Assembly: GCA_947589405.1 (NCBI GenBank)
Contig: CANQBT010000109.1
Span: forward strand, 1-6,853
DNA: 6,853 bases
Reading direction: 5' to 3'
Source: an uncultured Clostridia bacterium
GTDB lineage: Bacteria > Bacillota > Clostridia > Lachnospirales > CAG-274
Numbering within the stretch: the stretch's first letter is position 1; every line of letters starts with the position of its first letter. The translations under genes were made by a program, and so were the position numbers. Positions 6,556 to 6,853 of the stretch are shown here, in pieces. Below the pieces are notes generated by a model that ran no database searches, was not told the origin of the DNA, and saw only the letters and a list, made by a program, of their open reading frames with translations.

Positions 6556-6723
6556 TGAAGGGTCGATATTCATATAAACAAAAATTCGTTTCCAAATAAA
6601 TAGGCACAGAAAAGCTGTCATATTACACCATATTTTAACACGATTCATAATGCGACGGCTTCTACAGGCTTAGCGGCAATAAACATACGTAGTACAAATA
6701 TCATTGACTAATAAGGGGTTATT

Positions 6724-6853
6724 ATGAAACAAAATAAATTGATATTATTTATTTTAGGCATTATAATTTTTTTGAGTATATGTGTAATTATACATTTCAG
6801 CAATAAAGAACGAGAATATCTTAATATTCTGACTACAATTTATAATAATGGAA
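6724..6853 (+). CDS. Small membrane-anchored protein, N-terminal part (runs off right edge)
   Basis: An ATG with AAGGGG (6713-6718) five bases upstream opens a frame of 43 codons that is still open at the window end. The N-terminus is MKQNK followed by a hydrophobic stretch of about 19 residues (6-24, LILFILG through FLSICVII), then a polar segment beginning HFSNKEREY. This fits a signal anchor or uncleaved signal peptide with the rest outside the membrane. Cys20 is preceded by L-S-I, which is a poor lipobox because the residue before Cys is normally Gly, Ala or Ser, so a lipoprotein is not favoured. Nothing visible indicates function. Confidence 0.65.
   Translation, partial: MKQNKLILFILGIIIFLSICVIIHFSNKEREYLNILTTIYNNG

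Larger units (their letters stand above)
6126..6571. repeat. Possible mosaic palindromic element bounded by 10-bp inverted repeats
   Basis: GAATATCGAC (6126-6135) and its exact reverse complement GTCGATATTC (6562-6571) bracket the GC-rich hairpin region. The match stops at both edges of the ten bases. The enclosed segment encodes no transposase, so if mobile it would be non-autonomous and MITE-like. The core AATATCG/CGATATT also recurs inside at 6186-6192. The bracket may be coincidental; no target-site duplication is evident. Confidence 0.35.
6086..6723. other. Gene-free region filled with hairpins and short repeats
   Basis: No convincing gene lies in these 638 bases. Two plus-strand open frames (6170-6352, 6222-6458) lack ribosome binding sites and run straight through palindromes. 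By my count about 51% of 6201-6420 is G or C, whereas 6121-6180 just before it has about 33%. The content is a series of inverted repeats listed separately, ending in a large double hairpin at 6482-6555. From about 6572 to 6710 the sequence returns to plain AT-rich spacer without a clear promoter. No obvious intrinsic terminator follows the acetyltransferase stop codon. Confidence 0.75.

Noticed and set aside
6086..6571. Possible CRISPR array, because of many hairpins and a 14-base direct repeat
   Set aside because: The hairpins differ in sequence and size, there is only one pair of direct repeats, spacing is irregular, and no cas genes are present.
6724..6853. Lipoprotein signal with Cys20
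   Set aside because: The residues before the cysteine are L-S-I. Ile directly before the lipobox cysteine is atypical, so a plain membrane anchor is preferred.

Overview
The window looks like a low-GC, Gram-positive gut-type Clostridia chromosome (Ruminococcus/Oscillospirales-like). This is inferred from the AT-rich sequence, strong GGAGG-type ribosome binding sites, TTGAAA/TATAAT promoters and the style of the intergenic hairpin repeats. No taxonomic marker gene is present, so the placement is tentative.

Layout. Positions 1-264 (minus strand) hold the N-terminal 88 codons of a NUDIX hydrolase running off the left edge, with a good promoter and a leader of roughly 110 nt. A divergent 431-bp AT-rich intergenic region follows. 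Most of the window (696-5330, plus strand) is one gene for a 1544-residue protein that I cannot assign to a known family. It has no visible signal peptide, membrane segment or catalytic motif. It does carry a repeated short motif, I-x-I-[ND]-[GD]-[KR]-x-[LIF], in at least eight places, and the later copies belong to larger modules. A clear intrinsic terminator closes this gene. Next, with its own strong extended -10 promoter, is a complete maltose/galactoside O-acetyltransferase-type gene (5525-6085). A gene-free stretch of about 640 bp (6086-6723) follows, filled with hairpins and short repeats. Its middle is much more GC-rich than its surroundings and is bracketed by a perfect 10-bp inverted repeat. 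The window ends in the first 43 codons of a small membrane-anchored protein.

The genes do not look like one operon. The NUDIX gene is divergent, the large gene has its own terminator, and the acetyltransferase has its own promoter. The NUDIX and acetyltransferase genes are ordinary housekeeping or accessory enzymes. The undescribed items are the large repeat-containing protein and the mosaic palindromic intergenic element. I see no CRISPR array, RNA gene, transposase or defence operon.
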